A DNA stretch of 64,000 nucleotides from Trichobilharzia regenti (taxonomy: Eukaryota > Platyhelminthes > Trematoda > Strigeidida > Schistosomatidae), in assembly GCA_944472135.2 (NCBI GenBank), contig OX235262.1, positions 59,616,440 to 59,680,439 of the forward strand, read 5' to 3'. The notes beneath the pieces were generated by a model, which was given only the letters and a program-made list of their open reading frames with translations, did not search any database and was not told the DNA's origin. Shown here piece after piece: positions 32,800 to 44,019 of the stretch (position 1 is the first letter of the stretch; every line of letters starts with the position of its first letter). The translations under genes were made by a program, and so were the position numbers.

Positions 32800-34170
32800 C
32801 TCAGGGAGATAAATGTATTTGTAGTCTACAGCTGATATTTATGTTGACGCCGTATACATAAATATACATCATATGTTTTCCTGCATTTGAGGACTATATG
32901 CAAATTTCAAGGCAATCTCCGAAACATTCATACTATTGAGGCGTCATTCTCTCATCAAGCTTACTTGCAGATCAACTTCACACTAAACACTTTTACATGA
33001 AATGAAGTATTGCAAGTGTATAACTTAGAAGTTAATCCACAATCTCAGTAATGTCTAGTCCACAAGGTTTTGTGAATCCTACAGAAATCACATTTTCACA
33101 TTTAGGAGACTATAGGCATCAAATATAAGCTGAACATGCCTCAACTCTAGACAGCTATGCACAGTGCTAACAACATAGTGAAACACTTCAACTATTGTAA
33201 AGTACACAGACCTGTTGTGTTGATGAGGATAATAATGTCATATAATGCAAACTAGAAAATTCAATCGTCATAGAGCATCTGTACTGCTTTGTCTAAATGG
33301 AAATCTCAGGAGAAATTCATCTCCACTATTGGTGATCAAAAATATTGTAGCATTAAGTATACAGTCAGTGGAAATTGTAAAAGAGAATAAATTCATATTA
33401 ATGATAATAAAGCTGAATAGATTCAGTTCTAGTAACCACCTTCGTTTGTTATCCTATCAGTCAGCTTAGTACACAATGGCACACTATTATTATAGTTGAG
33501 ATATTTTTGTACATTTAATTAACATAACCCATAGCACACTGCACCAACCAGTGCCAATATATATGAAATCCATTTAGAGATAACCTTTCAACTTACCATA
33601 ATTCCTGTCCAACCACAGATAAAGTGAAAAGCACATCTAAATGACAACTTAGGTTCCCACCAACGATTCTGATAACATTTGCAGGTGATTTCCAAGTATT
33701 GAGAGAATTATTTTGTCAAAAAAGACTGTTCTTCACACGAAAATAGGCTGTACTGATATCCTGAGACATGAAGTCTTCATTGAATGATACTATGCCGAAA
33801 GATGCAGCTTCTACATGGAGTAAATGAGTGGTGTAAATGGCATTACCCTCTAACTATCCTATCTCCCTCATTACACCGACATTTTGATACATTCCATCTG
33901 AAACACTAATCATTGCAACCAATATGCTAAAAGTGTGTCGCAGTCAGATCACATGAGGCGGACACCAACATAACCAGCCAAAAAGTGGGAATTTCCCTCA
34001 ATCTAGATAACATATAATACAATTTTATTAAAAATTATTGGCAAAAAAAATTCCAAACGTAACTTCTAGAGTACGTGACGAATAAGTCCAGCCTTTCTTT
34101 GTGCTAACTTGGTTGTAGGGTAAGGGTCCCTGACCTTCTTTAAGCATTCTCATGGTTTGTTCTGGCACTT
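32800..34170 (+). repeat. Paralogous repeat, copy A part 2 (with empty site)
   Basis: Matches 50690-51738 and then 53974-54200. Examples are GCCGTATACATAAA, CTTGCAGATCAACTTCACAC and ATTGCAACCAATATGCTAA. At 33792-33803 ATGCCGAAAGATG is uninterrupted, where copy B holds a 2.2-kb insertion. Confidence 0.7.
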
Positions 34171-35699
34171 GAAATTTTTAGTTTTGGTTGACTGAAAAGA
34201 AATGCTTCTGGGATTGATAATATGGGGTTTGTAGTATTCATTGAGTTAACGAACCATCGCTACTATGAATGGCCTTATTCCTTCCAAACGTTAGTCGTGC
34301 GGTTTGGTCAAAAGGAGGTGATAGTAATAAAAACACATTTGATTAGTGTGCTTGAAATGGACTTAAAACAGAGGAAAACGTGTGGAGTCCTGAACTGTAC
34401 AGTTTTGCCGAATTTTGAGGATGAATACATTGTGAATAACTTCCGTTTAATTGACTTCTGTGTCAAATATTTATAACTTCAGTGTTCGGAAGAAAATATA
34501 GTTCTTCTGCCTTCTCACTAATTTCTACTGTCTACTTACTCCGCTGGTGTCATTGTTGCATTTTTTGGAACTTACAGGAACAACTTGTCCTCTTTTTTTA
34601 TGGGCTTTTCAATAACCAGTGTACAGCTTCCACCAGTGGAAACAATTCGGCAGTGAACCGTAACTGTGGATTATATTATTAATTTTTAGAGGCAGGTTAT
34701 AACCCTATTTTCAAGTAACCATTAACTTTCATAACACATTCATTCACATGTCTATCATATCCCGTCTCACCATTATTTCTTAAAGTGAGATTTTATTCTG
34801 GTATTTATCACACTTATCGAGGACATTGTGAAAGCTAATTAAATCTGCAATATATATCAGTAATACAGGAATGAATGGTTAAAGTAGTCAGAAGAGATAG
34901 GAGAGAATGGCCACTAATGAAAGAACGAGTTCAGGAGTGTACCCATTAATAATGTGTGGATTTTAAAGGGATAGGTATTTTAGACGCATTTTTGTCTCTG
35001 AAAGACTCTCCAGCCTCCTTCATTGATATTACATTGTTGGACGTAGTAGGCCGAACACCTTGGACCCAAGTTTCGTGTTTGTTGGCACTCGTCAGCAAGC
35101 TTCATCCTCAGGGAATTATGTGCCTTCTTAGGTTCGCCCCCGCGTCACTGTGTGCTAAATTCACAGTCATTACCATTTGGCCATTCGGGTTCGTGGCTGA
35201 ACTGCAGGACTGTATTAGATAATTTGATTTGACATTGAAAAGTGCCAACAAGCACGACATCTGGGTCCAAGGCTTCCTGCCGATCGCCTACAACCATATT
35301 ATACTAACAATTCACAGTGCGCCTAGTTGGCGGGCCACCTAGATTGGTGAGCGCACTGTTAACTTGGATGATAGAATTCAGTTTGCACCGGACACAGGAC
35401 TAGACACACTGTACCAGTAAATAACTGGTGTCCAGCCAAAGTATCCATCCCCAACTTAAAGCTTTTCACATACGGTGAAGTAGCCATATCTGCTGGTGGA
35501 AAGTTGCGTGGTGGTTGACTTACGGCGGAAGGAAGTGAGAACTCGCGACTATGCTATCTGGTTTGCTTTACTTCGTGGTGTGACACAGGGAGGCATAAAT
35601 GTACTTAATCACAGAGTACCTTTGTTTGAGTGATTCTAGTCATTAGTATTCTTATAAGCAGTAATTAGGTCATCCCTAAGCCTGTGATAACCTCGCAGA
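34171..35699. other. Unassigned intergenic DNA
   Basis: Holds an 84-codon ORF (34222-34476, MGFVVFIELTNHRYYEWPYS) with no recognised domain, and an imperfect inverted pair at 35058-35089 and 35241-35272. Confidence 0.35.
35058..35272. repeat. Imperfect inverted repeat, 32-base arms
   Basis: 35058-35089 (CCTTGGACCCAAGTTTCGTG at its start) pairs with 35241-35272 with about four mismatches. The loop is about 150 bases. Function unknown. Confidence 0.6.
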
Positions 35700-36370
35700 G
35701 TTTACTGTCTTGCCAGTTCTTCAGCTGGTCCCAAGCCCGGGTAAAGAGGGAAGGTTGGGCGTAAGGCTAACGACAACACACCAGAAAATTTATCAGACTG
35801 CTAGGGAAACTTCAACGTACAGGAAAAATATAAAAAAATACAAAAATATATGCAAAACATATGTACAAAAATATGTATGTGCGTCGGTGGCACAGTGGTT
35901 AGGACTCTCGCCGACCATGCACATAGTCCGAGGTTCGATCCCCCGCCGACGCACACCTGATATCTATGGTCGGCCTGCAAAATTTGGGCTACCGATATCC
36001 ATGCTGAAAATTCCATGCTTGTACCGAAAATACAGTGTGGAATCAAGCTGTAATCAAAAAATAAAAAACGAATTCATTCTTTGGTGCAATAGGAGAGGCG
36101 AAAAGAAGCAGTGGGCTGGTGAATAGCCTTCTGGAAGCCAGTCAACCAATATGTTTTCTCTCGATGAAAGCGAGAATAAGGATGGGAACGTGGAATGTCT
36201 ATATAATGTACGAGGCTGGGAAGGCTACCCAGGTAGCCAAAGATATGGTACAGAACTGCTAGGAATCTGTGGGAGCAGTTGGACTATTCAAATAGTAAAC
36301 TGGAGAGTCAATAATTCACCCCAATCGCCCAGGCGACAACCACCAGCACACTGAGGCAGTGAGTGGCTGT
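35700..36370 (+). mobile_element. RTE-like 5' end (family II), interrupted by a SINE
   Basis: TTGGGCGTAAGGCTAACGAC starts the 5' UTR type seen at 51.75 kb. After the SINE, RMGTWN, a decayed MYEAGKATQVAKDMV and LLGICGSSW mark the beginning of the apurinic-like endonuclease domain. It breaks off near 36370. Confidence 0.65.
35878..36063 (+). repeat. SINE family A, full length
   Basis: GTGCGTCGGTGGCACAGTGG (A-box side), GAGGTTCGATCCCC (B-box), ACACCTGATATCTATGGTCG, TGTGGAATCAAGCTGTAATC and an A-rich tail. The head folds like a tRNA acceptor (GTGCGTCGG with CCGACGCAC). Confidence 0.88.
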
Positions 36371-36599
36371 CCCGCTAACTGTAGCGTCGACGTCCGTTAC
36401 TATGTTGGTTTAGTGACAAGTTATGTTTTTTATGTGCTATCTGATTGAAATTTTGCATTAAGAAACTTTCCTGACGCAGATAATATCGACGGAATCATGT
36501 TCTTCGTCTGCGTTGCATTTACTGCATGTGAGTCAGGAAATGTCGCTCAATATCGATATCTCCGCAATATGATGATTTAATTGCCGCAGTTTTCTTATT

Positions 36600-37305
36600 T
36601 CACATATTTCACAACTTAGGCTCATAGGGGAAAGATACTCAATATCTTAGTTGGAATAATGACAGGCTATTCGGGAGGTAAAGAGGACCTTTTTCAGTTC
36701 ATTCGCACAAATACTATTGTGTATCAAGTCGCGTTGCACTTGCACACGAAGCAAAAGATTACAAGTGTCTGGATAATAGGAATTACTTCAAATGACTCTC
36801 CATATTAACTTCAGAGAGGACAAAGAGAAGTTTCTCTGCTTCCATGTTGAGTTAACTTGGGGACTGTGTAGGGTTTCACAGTTTCACATTTGAAAAGGAG
36901 GCTTCATAGTGAAATCAAAAGTGCACATGTTTCGCTAAATCTTACGCACTTCATGTAAATATTAGTTGCTCGTCAAGCAGTCATTTAACAATTGCTGAGT
37001 GGTGCAATTAAGCTAAAATTACAACTTGTAATTCCTTTGATTGTTGTCGTTTTCGTTGGCAGCAGTTCACAACCTATTTAGTTTACACAACCACGATGCC
37101 CATTTTTCACTTTACTGAGGTAACACTAACTGGGTGTTTTGAAAGGCAGCACGTCATTTTATAAACCTCCTGAATTCTACAGACTGCATTCTACTCAATT
37201 TGTACTGAAATTAAGCTATGAAGGGACTCATGTTTCCGAGACGGAAGTAATACAAGGCTCATTTCTACAACTGTTGTCCTTATTTTAGTTCAGTTTTATC
37301 ATATA
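36600..37305 (+). repeat. Paralogous repeat, copy A part 3
   Basis: Matches 47160-47900, with shared AGGTAAAGAGGAC, CTAAATCTTACGCACTTC-type and TCAGTTTTATCATATATGTT-type blocks. It is broken on the right by the left LTR of the gag element. Confidence 0.55.
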
Positions 37306-37307
37306 TG

Positions 37308-37619
37308 TTGTCAGTGTCCAAGCTTTACTACACTGGAACTCATGCTGTCCTTGAAAGACTTTCAGCATCAATGTGTAAAAAAACCAACGCGAAAAAATCA
37401 GAACACAGGTTGGTGACTCGGAATCCTTTAATCTTACACCAATACGTGACCAAAAATAAGGTTATTATGCACAAGGTTTCTGATAGTTTTCTCTATTCCA
37501 CTGAACAGCGACCGATGAGACGATGACTGCCGGATTAATGACTCCCGCGAAATATATGGAGGTGTTGAGTTTGAACAAAGAACCATGAATTGATCGTTCA
37601 ATCTTCAACTATATTGACA
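37308..37619 (-). repeat. 3' LTR of gag-only element
   Basis: Right edge defined by TGTCAATATAGTTGAAGATT on the complement. It shares GAACAGCGACCGATGAGACG (37503-37522) with the other LTR. The left edge is uncertain by some tens of bases. Confidence 0.65.
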
Positions 37620-38304
37620 CTCCCCGGCAAAAATGGGATCCAACCCCTTTTTTCCATCACGACCAATACACGTTGACTTGGATGCCAGTGCGAGAACCTG
37701 GGTCACTCGGAAAGAGCTGAAATGGAAAACAAACAGAAAAGCCAACACACCACAAGCATACTCACAGCACAACCTCACATATCAATGACGACCTCCGCCT
37801 TCCAGTTAAAGGTGTCCTCTTGACAACTTGCTACACAATCGCCACTTCCTAGAATGACTCTTGCAGAATGCGATGTGGCCATAGCAGCACCTCATGATAC
37901 TCTTCGCACATCCTCTTATCTACTCACTACCAATTACCACTGAAATCGCTTGTCACTCATTCTGCCTCAGTTCTAGTAACGGTGACGTATGCGAGCCCCA
38001 GTCGTCTACACTCTCGCTCCCCGGCGTGTGGGACCGCACCTAACAATTATCTCCGTGTGCATTTCATTCTCAGCAATAGCCTAGCCTCCCCGGCGTATAC
38101 GACCCATCTGCTGTCTCTAACATCAATCAATTCATTCACGGATGTAGAAGACTCGAAACAACTTCAGAAGTAATCATGACGAAAATTTTAACAAAATTAT
38201 GCAATAACAACAAGGTACGAAAACAACAAGTAAGCACAATGAATCCAAAAATACCAATTGATATGACACACCACACGTATATACAAACAGTACACACAGA
38301 CTCG

Positions 38305-38577
38305 GAGATCGTCCTTTGATGGAATTCCTTTTAAGAATCGCAGGACTTACACCAGTACGCCTACAACCCTTCTCAGGTTGACGATTGTAAGTTGTGGAGT
38401 GTCCGGACACAAACAAGATTAACCAGCAGATACATGAGAGATGATACCAATTCAGTATATACAACATGAACATATGTACAAAATAACACCAAGTACGATG
38501 GACTGCGCTTCGATGTACTACCTTTGAAGAATTTTAGGCCTTACAGCAGTACGCCTACAACCCTTCTCAGGTTGACG
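38305..38577. repeat. Direct repeat around the end of gag
   Basis: An identical 30-base word (begins AGTACGCCTACAACCC) occurs at 38354-38383 and 38548-38577, within about 70 bases of looser similarity. The second copy ends at the gag stop codon. Confidence 0.7.
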
Positions 38578-38579
38578 CC

Positions 38580-40541
38580 TTAGGTTGGAAAATCGTCGAA
38601 GAGTTCATTTGCTGATTTCCTTCTATCAGATATATCCTCAAATCTGAACGGCAACTCTCTCATGTCATTGTATCGTAGAATATAGATGACGAACAAACAT
38701 ACGACGTATCTGGTCAACCAAGCGTAGGCACAGAGTAATTTACACCAAAGATAATAGCATTCAAATAGTAACTTGAAACTAGAAATGCCTTTATTCATAC
38801 AAGTCAATTTAACAATTACTCTTTCGTTTACACTTGGCTTATTCTCACGAAACTGAGCAATATCTTTCGTCTTTTCAAATGCACCAATACTATCATAGTC
38901 ATTGCACAAGATACTTGAGTTGATGGGCGTCCTTCTCATTGTGAATGACAACACGAACGACGACTGACTGATACCAGTTGATGAACTTAGCGGTGGATCA
39001 GAAGCTGTTGTTGTTCGGCACTCAGAAAATTCTCTAACTGCAAGATTACTACCACTGCTGTCTTTTAATATTAGCTCAGGTTTAGCACTAGCATCTGATG
39101 ATAGGTGGGCTACATGCTGATCAATCACACTGACGGTCTGACAAGTATACATGCCTGCTGCAACTGCATTTATTTCTACTTCACCCTGTAGTTGTACAGA
39201 ACCCTTATTTAACTTAGCAGTAGTAGGCATATCCCTCATTTCATCATGATCGACCAAAGACAAATCTGCACTATCATGATCATTGCCACAAATATTCAAT
39301 TTACTATCATCTATCTGGTCGATTTCATCATTTTCAAACTCTTTAATAACAGCAGTAGATGATTTGGGTTCTTCCTCACAAATCCCTAAAGATTTTATAC
39401 CTTCACTCTGACTAGTAACACCTTGTAAACTTCTGGAGTCAGAACTGCACTCTGAAGCAATAACTCTATTCTGTGACACCCTATTCAACAATGGCTTACC
39501 ATTTGCATCTACTGACTTCTTGACCGCACCGTTATCGTCACACAATTCGGAGTCAGGCCTGGAGTTTACATTTAGCTTATCACTGAACTTGCTCACTGGT
39601 TCACAGTTCACCTTTGTAAGCACCTCTTGCAAACGTGTAAAACACAACCGTGCTTGTCTTGCATCTTGTAACTTATCTGTTGAGGATGTGCTACGAAACC
39701 TGTTACACTCACTAGGTCTATATGCATTACTAGACATCATGGGGCCTTCTCGATATCCATCTCTCTGAGGCCTATTCGTCATCAATGATTGCGTTTTACC
39801 CTCAGACTGCTCTATTCTAGGGGTGAGATCTAACAGACTGGCAAACTTGCTCATAGATTGATTGACACTATCTTTTACTAGTTTCAGGATATCATCAAAC
39901 CTTGGCTCGATACCCTCATCCTCTACACGGGAGCTTATCTTCACCCACTTCCTTTGCAGTCGAGTAGGTAGGCGTCTTGCTATTACTTCTAGTATAAAAC
40001 TCGAGTTGAGGTCATTCATGCAATTCATCGAAATCAAGGTATTCTTATAAGTCACAAGATTATCTAAAAACTCAGTAAGTGCCTTGGAGTCATCTTGAAG
40101 TTGACTGCCGTTACCTTTGACAGCTTCGTATACGTTCCTTATAATCATTGAAGGTCTTCCGAACCTTTGACGTAATATGCTCATAGCCTCAGCGTATCCC
40201 TCATTAGGGGGCATGAGCTTACAGCACTGTATAGCTCTTGAAGCATCTCCAGTGCAATATCTCATCAAATACATCAATTTCAATTCATCACTTAATAGAA
40301 AACTACTCAGGATGATCTCAAACTCCTTTACAAATTGTAAATAATCAGCCGGGTTTCCATCGAAACACCGCGGTTGAAATTTAGGGAGTTTGATGTTCCT
40401 ATTATCCCTGAACGGCGAAACAGTAACATCAACCATGTCATGCTTAACATCAGACACGTCGTTACAATTAACAGACAAGTCACCATGACTTACTTTCCTG
40501 TTTGCATCCAAGACGCTCTGTCCCTTCTTTGACCCAGGCAT
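38580..40541 (-). CDS. Gag-like protein, BEL/Pao type, intact 653-codon ORF
   Basis: A capsid-type protein of an LTR retroelement. Residues 52-64 (LPKFQPRCFDGNP) and 123-130 (LRQRFGRP) are hallmarks of the DUF1759-type gag of BEL/Pao elements; VIARRLPTRLQRKW follows near residue 190. Residues 240-560 are polar, Ser/Asp-rich and of no known fold. No CCHC zinc knuckle is visible. A hydrophobic stretch (CYYLWCKLLCAYAWL) near 595-610 and a charged end close the protein. The start ATG at 40541 has AACAATGCCT context about 170 bases inside the 5' LTR. The full ORF is open although the flanking LTRs have diverged, and no pol follows. Domestication or a non-autonomous element are both possible. Confidence 0.8.
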   Translation of the reverse strand: MPGSKKGQSVLDANRKVSHGDLSVNCNDVSDVKHDMVDVTVSPFRDNRNIKLPKFQPRCFDGNPADYLQFVKEFEIILSSFLLSDELKLMYLMRYCTGDASRAIQCCKLMPPNEGYAEAMSILRQRFGRPSMIIRNVYEAVKGNGSQLQDDSKALTEFLDNLVTYKNTLISMNCMNDLNSSFILEVIARRLPTRLQRKWVKISSRVEDEGIEPRFDDILKLVKDSVNQSMSKFASLLDLTPRIEQSEGKTQSLMTNRPQRDGYREGPMMSSNAYRPSECNRFRSTSSTDKLQDARQARLCFTRLQEVLTKVNCEPVSKFSDKLNVNSRPDSELCDDNGAVKKSVDANGKPLLNRVSQNRVIASECSSDSRSLQGVTSQSEGIKSLGICEEEPKSSTAVIKEFENDEIDQIDDSKLNICGNDHDSADLSLVDHDEMRDMPTTAKLNKGSVQLQGEVEINAVAAGMYTCQTVSVIDQHVAHLSSDASAKPELILKDSSGSNLAVREFSECRTTTASDPPLSSSTGISQSSFVLSFTMRRTPINSSILCNDYDSIGAFEKTKDIAQFRENKPSVNERVIVKLTCMNKGISSFKLLFECYYLWCKLLCAYAWLTRYVVCLFVIYILRYNDMRELPFRFEDISDRRKSANELFDDFPT

Positions 40542-40714
40542 TGTTGAACTTGACCCAATTCCAAAAATGTTCCAGATATTGCTTGTTCAAAGAGGACTTG
40601 ACCGGCACCAGGAAAGATGAACGGTGACTATCCAAACTTTCACCAACTGTCTGAATCCGCCAGAATCTGTTTCTACCGTCAGAAACTGTCAGCCACGTCT
40701 CGTAAACCGTTAAT

Positions 40715-41045
40715 GCCCAGCTCTTGCTACGCTCGGGCTCACGCTGTTCCTTGAAGTTTCTCAGAAACGCTTAGTAATAACGGTCGCAAAAACCAAAACA
40801 CCGATTGGCCACTCGAGAATTCTTTATTGTAACACCAACATATAAAAAATGTTTTCACTAAGGTCTGTGAACAAATATTACAATAATAAATCACAATATT
40901 ACTTCTGACGGTTTGCTACTGACTTCTTTCTGAACAGCGACCGATGAGACGATGAATGTCGTATTGATGCCTCCGCGAAAATTGGGGAAGTTGGTTTTGA
41001 GCAAACAACCATGAACTGATCGTTCAATCTTCAACTACATTGACA
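40715..41045 (-). repeat. 5' LTR of gag-only element
   Basis: Starts TGTCAATGTAGTTGAAGATT on the complement. It shares GAACAGCGACCGATGAGACG with the left LTR, and further similarity runs to about 40715. The inner edge, and any primer-binding site, are not clear. Confidence 0.65.
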
Positions 41046-44019
41046 GATGCTGAGTCATTTCTAGCCAACCCTTGAAGAATCATATATGAGTAAAGGCTCT
41101 GGACTCTGGGAGCATTTCAGTTTAAATGGGGGGTTGTTCGACCTCGACCAGAAAATAAACAGAAGAGTGGGCGCAGCAGTAGAATACCAGCGAGCGAAAT
41201 TATGTGAACATGATATTATATTAGTAGAAACTGATCCAGAAGCCACTCCAGAAAACGAAGAAACGAATAAAAACTGTCCCGTAAGGCACTCCAAAAAACG
41301 AATAAATCTTTCGTAAGGAGCACCAGAAAACGAATAAAAACTGTCAAGGAGCTTATCCCTAAGTTCCTGTTGTTACGAAAACGCTCCACACCGATGAAAA
41401 CTATGTACTTTCTTCGACTTTAACTCCAAAACACCAGCATTGTAAGAAGGAAGTTACATTGTTTGGCAATTAAAGCGGAGAACATTAAAAGTCTATAAAC
41501 AAATGTTTTATACGAAATTATGTAGTACTTTTATTCGGTTTTCGAACTTATACACGATAGAACCATTCTCGCCTTCGAGTTGCCCACCAATGACTACCAA
41601 TTCCAAAATCAAACGTTCAATTTTTTTTTGGTTACAGCTTGATTCACCTTCTTTGACAGCTTGTGGTAACGATTCATCATAATTTTTTCACTGCGTTGAC
41701 AAGTTCCTATATACTAGAAAAAAGATGAATTGGTTGTATTGGTTCTTGAAAATACTTTCACTAAGTGACGACACTTCTGCTTAGTACCAACTGCTACTCG
41801 TTGTCCGTGAAATAATTTTTGCCGCATTCGTAAATAACTATTAAACTGTTATTATATGGAGTGGTCAAAGAGAAGGCATATGAAATGGGCAGAATACCTG
41901 TTGGAAGAATAGGGAAGATATTTATTAGTGACCCAACAAAGAATACAGAATCAAGCGTACTGGAAACCATTTCAAGCAACGAACCCCACGAGGCCACCAA
42001 AATTACCGAGCAGCTGAAAAAAACAGGGGTTCGCAGGATGTATACATGAATATCGCTAATAGTATAATAGTCAAAGAGTAAACACAGTGGAACTTAATAG
42101 AAGTTTATGTCAGTGCACGATTACACCAGTCACCGTTTTCGACACAGTCGGATATTTAGACAAGACAATAAGAAGACGTAATTTGTTTGAATAGTGTAAT
42201 GTATTTGCCCAACACATTTCGAACAATCTGAACACATACACGGACTTGTCATAGGAATATATGTGAAATTAATAAAGAGGTAAGAGGTGAGAAAATAGAC
42301 TACTTAGGTCAAGCTAAAAGAACATATTGAGGGTTAAAATAACAATGAACACCACTAAACTAAGTAAAAGAGGTAATAGTACAACTGCCCTGACTTGTGT
42401 CAAAACAAAGTTTACGAAGGAAGGATTAGTGTGATGGTGAATTGTTTTTGAACGCATAAAAGTGGTTTAAACTCCTTAATTTCTCGGGCTACCACAAACG
42501 TTTGGACGCGCCCCAAACACGTTTTATAGCTAGGTTTAAAAGATGTGTTGACGTCAATTTTATACTCTGTTTCCTCTGTAATATGTTTCGCGATGGAAGA
42601 ACTAGGTCCCCTGCTCTCAACATAAATATATGCTGAGTATTCTGTTTGCTTCTGGAGCCATTTAGGAATATGTTATGAGGCCTATACTCACACAAAGCTA
42701 TGAGTTCTCCCTGAGTGGATAAAGCAATTGCTTCTAAACCTTGCGTCCGTAGCTTTAATAAATGTAAGAAAGTCCTGAGAACTGTTGTTATATAAACGCA
42801 TATAATGCAGCTTCAGGATACTAATAAAATAGCGGGAATTCTATGAAAACAAAAGCAATTAATAATTTGTATTTTCATATAAACATAAATTTACATGAAA
42901 ATGCATGCCATTTTTACAGGCACGATCAAGTATGGTATAATGTCAAATCTTAGATTGCCTACAAGTTAATAATGTTTCAAAAGTTAAATATTTGATATAT
43001 ATATATATATATAATTACACTTATTGTCTTAACCAGGCTGTGTAGCTATTGAATTGTACAGTTGTCCTCCAGGTTGCGCGAGAAAATCGACTTCGTTTCG
43101 TTTTCATCCAGTAGTTGTAGGCATACGATAACCAACCAATATTGAGGTAAGTACAACGTTTACGATGGAATTGGAAGCTGTTTTAGAAAAGTTAAAGTGC
43201 TAAGGTGAATCATTAAAGTGTAATAAATTAAGTAGGTGCAATATATCACTAATAAATACATTTATATAGAAAACAGAATGGGAAAGTAATTAATCCTTAG
43301 GCCGACAACGTTCATTTGCAATGCATAATAATACCCATATAGTTCGTACTGTCATGATGTCCACTTTTGGCTTTAATACAGTTATTTTCAAGCCAGTTGT
43401 TTTTATTTCATGCCTTTTTGTCTATTTGGTGCACAACCGTACCCTCCAGAGAATAGGAAAAGAATAATTCGAATCAAAATGGACAAAATGGAGCACACCT
43501 CATATGTCTTTACGAACTTGATCACAACGATGCTTAAATTATTCAAATGCAGAAAATTACTAGAATATGTTGTAGTGTGCATCTAACTCATTTACAGTTT
43601 TTGACAGAAAACAGAGAATGTTGCAATTGCTCGTAAAACATATTGCAGTTTCTGTCCATATATGAACATCAATCTTTGCTTGTATCTGTGGATTCCATTG
43701 ACTTAGCATTCAAAATACTAAAGTGCAGAAACACGGATTCGATTTCAGACGTATTTTCCGGTTTCTGAAACAGAAATGGGTACTGCGCAACAGGTGATTA
43801 GAGAATTTGCAGTCGAGTGCATGTTGCCAGCAAGCTGCAAAAAACACTTTCAATAGCCAGTCGTTGAAATGTATGCGAAGCATGCTCGTTATACGAAAAA
43901 ATCATTGCACGAACAATATATTTAAGCGTCCTGCCGCAGAAACAATGTGTTGATGATTAAAACCAATATAAAACAACAGTTTTCATATAAATTCACCCAA
44001 CAAGAGCCAAATGAGCACC
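41046..44019. other. Unassigned intergenic DNA
   Basis: Contains an imperfect local repeat of CGAATAAAAACTGTC (41255-41345), short chance ORFs and a (TA)n run at 42987-43012. No gene or known repeat recognised. Confidence 0.4.
42987..43012. repeat. (TA)n microsatellite
   Basis: About 12 TA units in AT-rich intergenic DNA. Confidence 0.9.

Larger units (their letters stand above)
37308..41045 (-). mobile_element. BEL/Pao-like LTR retroelement, gag only
   Basis: Two LTR-like direct repeats (about 37308-37619 and about 40715-41045) enclose a 653-codon gag. Both begin TGTCAA on the minus strand. A purine-rich GCCGGGGAG directly precedes the 3' LTR as a polypurine tract. No protease, RT, RNase H or integrase lies between gag and the 3' LTR. 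The two LTRs differ at roughly one site in seven over the best 117 bases. The outer LTR edges are approximate and I saw no target duplication. Confidence 0.7.

Noticed and set aside
34222..34476. 84-codon ORF as a gene
   Set aside because: No recognisable domain or splice context. It stands alone in repeat-rich DNA.
41255..41345. Tandem repeat with coding potential (CGAATAAAAACTGTC units)
   Set aside because: Only two to three imperfect units, and the frames break. No wider array.
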